Assembly (NCBI GenBank): GCA_019242465.1
Contig: JAFAVL010000724.1
Span: 1-5,565, forward strand
Origin: Chroococcidiopsidaceae cyanobacterium CP_BM_RX_35
GTDB taxonomy: Bacteria; Cyanobacteriota; Cyanobacteriia; Cyanobacteriales; Chroococcidiopsidaceae
DNA length: 5,565 nt
Reading direction: 5' to 3'
Positions 5,221-5,565 of the stretch are shown piece by piece. The notes beneath the pieces are model-generated. The model saw only the letters and a program-made list of their open reading frames with translations, did not search any database and had not been told where the DNA came from. Every line of letters starts with the position of its first letter. Position 1 is the first letter of the stretch. A program made the position numbers and the translations under genes.

Positions 5221-5443
5221 TCTGCAAAACATTATGTGCTCCTTTTCGAGTCCACTGCATTTTTCCTGTTCTTTTATGTCTAGGATTAATTAGGGACTCA
5301 ACATGAGATTCAGCGACTTGACTCGTATAAGTCTGATGAGATTGTTGGCGTTGTTCATAGTTGATGATATATGACTGATTGCGGTGGATATAGTCATAGA
5401 GCCTTATTGTCTTATTGTCGAGTGCATCCCAGTCTTGCAAGAC
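5141..5443 (-). pseudogene. C-terminus of a DDE transposase, ISKra4-like
   Basis: The minus strand from 5443 to TAG at 5143-5141 encodes about 100 residues, beginning VLQDWDALDNKTIRLYDYIH. The informative part is QVAESHVESLINPRHK, then KMQWTRKGAHNVLQIRAKM and SNEW. The pattern V-E-S, R-x-K, G-x-M-x-W, then vLxxR-A and S-x-x-W is typical of the end of ISKra4-like transposases; the glutamate in AES or VES would be the last acidic catalytic residue. I am fairly sure it is a transposase end and less sure of the family. A TGA lies immediately upstream in frame (5446-5444), so the rest of the gene is broken or absent. The last 26 codons overlap the end of the propeller gene on the other strand. Confidence 0.6.
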
Positions 5444-5565
5444 TCATGTTGAGAATTGACCATTGAGGTAAGCAGTTCGCTGCTTCAACACCTGTGGAAC
5501 ATTGTCTCTTTCCCATTGCGCTCCGGATATCTTAATCCGCCGTCCTATCTGTTTGATAGTTGATT
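5444..5565 (-). pseudogene. Second transposase-like C-terminus, same frame
   Basis: From the right window edge leftwards this frame is open and reads STIKQIGRRIKISGAQWERD, then NVPQVLKQRTAYLNGQFST, ending at TGA (5446-5444). Its pattern (S-x-I-K, R-R-I-K-x-S-G-x-Q-W, vLxxR) resembles the ISKra4-type end also seen in the fragment downstream, and the ending LNGQFS looks like a natural C-terminus. It is either the end of a second, related transposase or the interior of one gene interrupted by a stop. The frame is open to the window edge, so its true length is unknown. Confidence 0.45.

Larger units (their letters stand above)
5071..5565 (-). mobile_element. Probable transposable element relic overlapping the propeller 3' end
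   Basis: Two transposase-like C-termini read leftwards from the right window edge. Base composition falls sharply at about 5071-5085, just after the last propeller blade. GTTAGTGCTAAC (5071-5082), whose halves are partly inverted, is a plausible terminal sequence. The right end is outside the window, so the boundary and family are inferred. Confidence 0.45.

Overview
The window looks like an accessory, insertion-sequence-rich stretch of a cyanobacterial chromosome or plasmid, probably from a filamentous form. Evidence for this is a GCGATCGC palindrome (HIP1, the repeat typical of cyanobacteria) at 357-364, a stand-alone fasciclin-domain protein of a familiar cyanobacterial type, a pentapeptide-repeat fragment, and a dense mix of IS1, IS110, IS6-type and ISKra4-like transposase sequence. 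The assignment is an inference from content; no rRNA or tRNA gene is present to confirm it.

Layout. Positions 1-143 (minus) hold the start of an exported protein with a twin-arginine signal peptide that runs off the left edge. Positions 144-472 are non-coding. Positions 473-1433 are an apparently complete IS1-family element with 27-bp imperfect terminal inverted repeats (24 of 27 match) and one intact transposase gene. It abuts directly an IS110-family transposase (1434-2452) that has lost its N-terminal DEDD nuclease domain and carries a frameshift near 1858. The IS1 has no visible target duplication, so it probably formed this junction by a deletion or rearrangement rather than a simple insertion. 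After an AT-rich spacer comes an intact fasciclin gene (2696-3100), followed by a hairpin at 3120-3142. The hairpin separates it from a convergent, truncated pentapeptide-repeat gene (3201-3314, minus).

The pentapeptide gene is cut by an IS6-type terminal sequence. Two same-orientation copies of that end lie 64 bp apart (3316-3333, 3380-3397), and the second leads into the last 50 codons of an IS6-family transposase with an internal TGA (3436-3588, minus). This relic abuts an orphan coding fragment (3582-3758, plus). Positions 3865-5220 encode a secreted seven-bladed YVTN-type beta-propeller, visibly richer in G+C than most neighbours. Its last roughly 50 codons appear to come from an inserted element, because they run antisense through the C-terminus of a transposase (5141-5443, minus). 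A second transposase C-terminus lies upstream of that in the same frame, separated by one TGA (5444-5565).

What works together: little. No operon or defence or biosynthetic system is visible. Genes that could be functional are the IS1 transposase, the fasciclin protein, the beta-propeller (with an altered tail) and the edge-truncated Tat substrate. The rest is layered mobile-element wreckage, and the most informative features are the junctions. I did not find a convincing new biological system.
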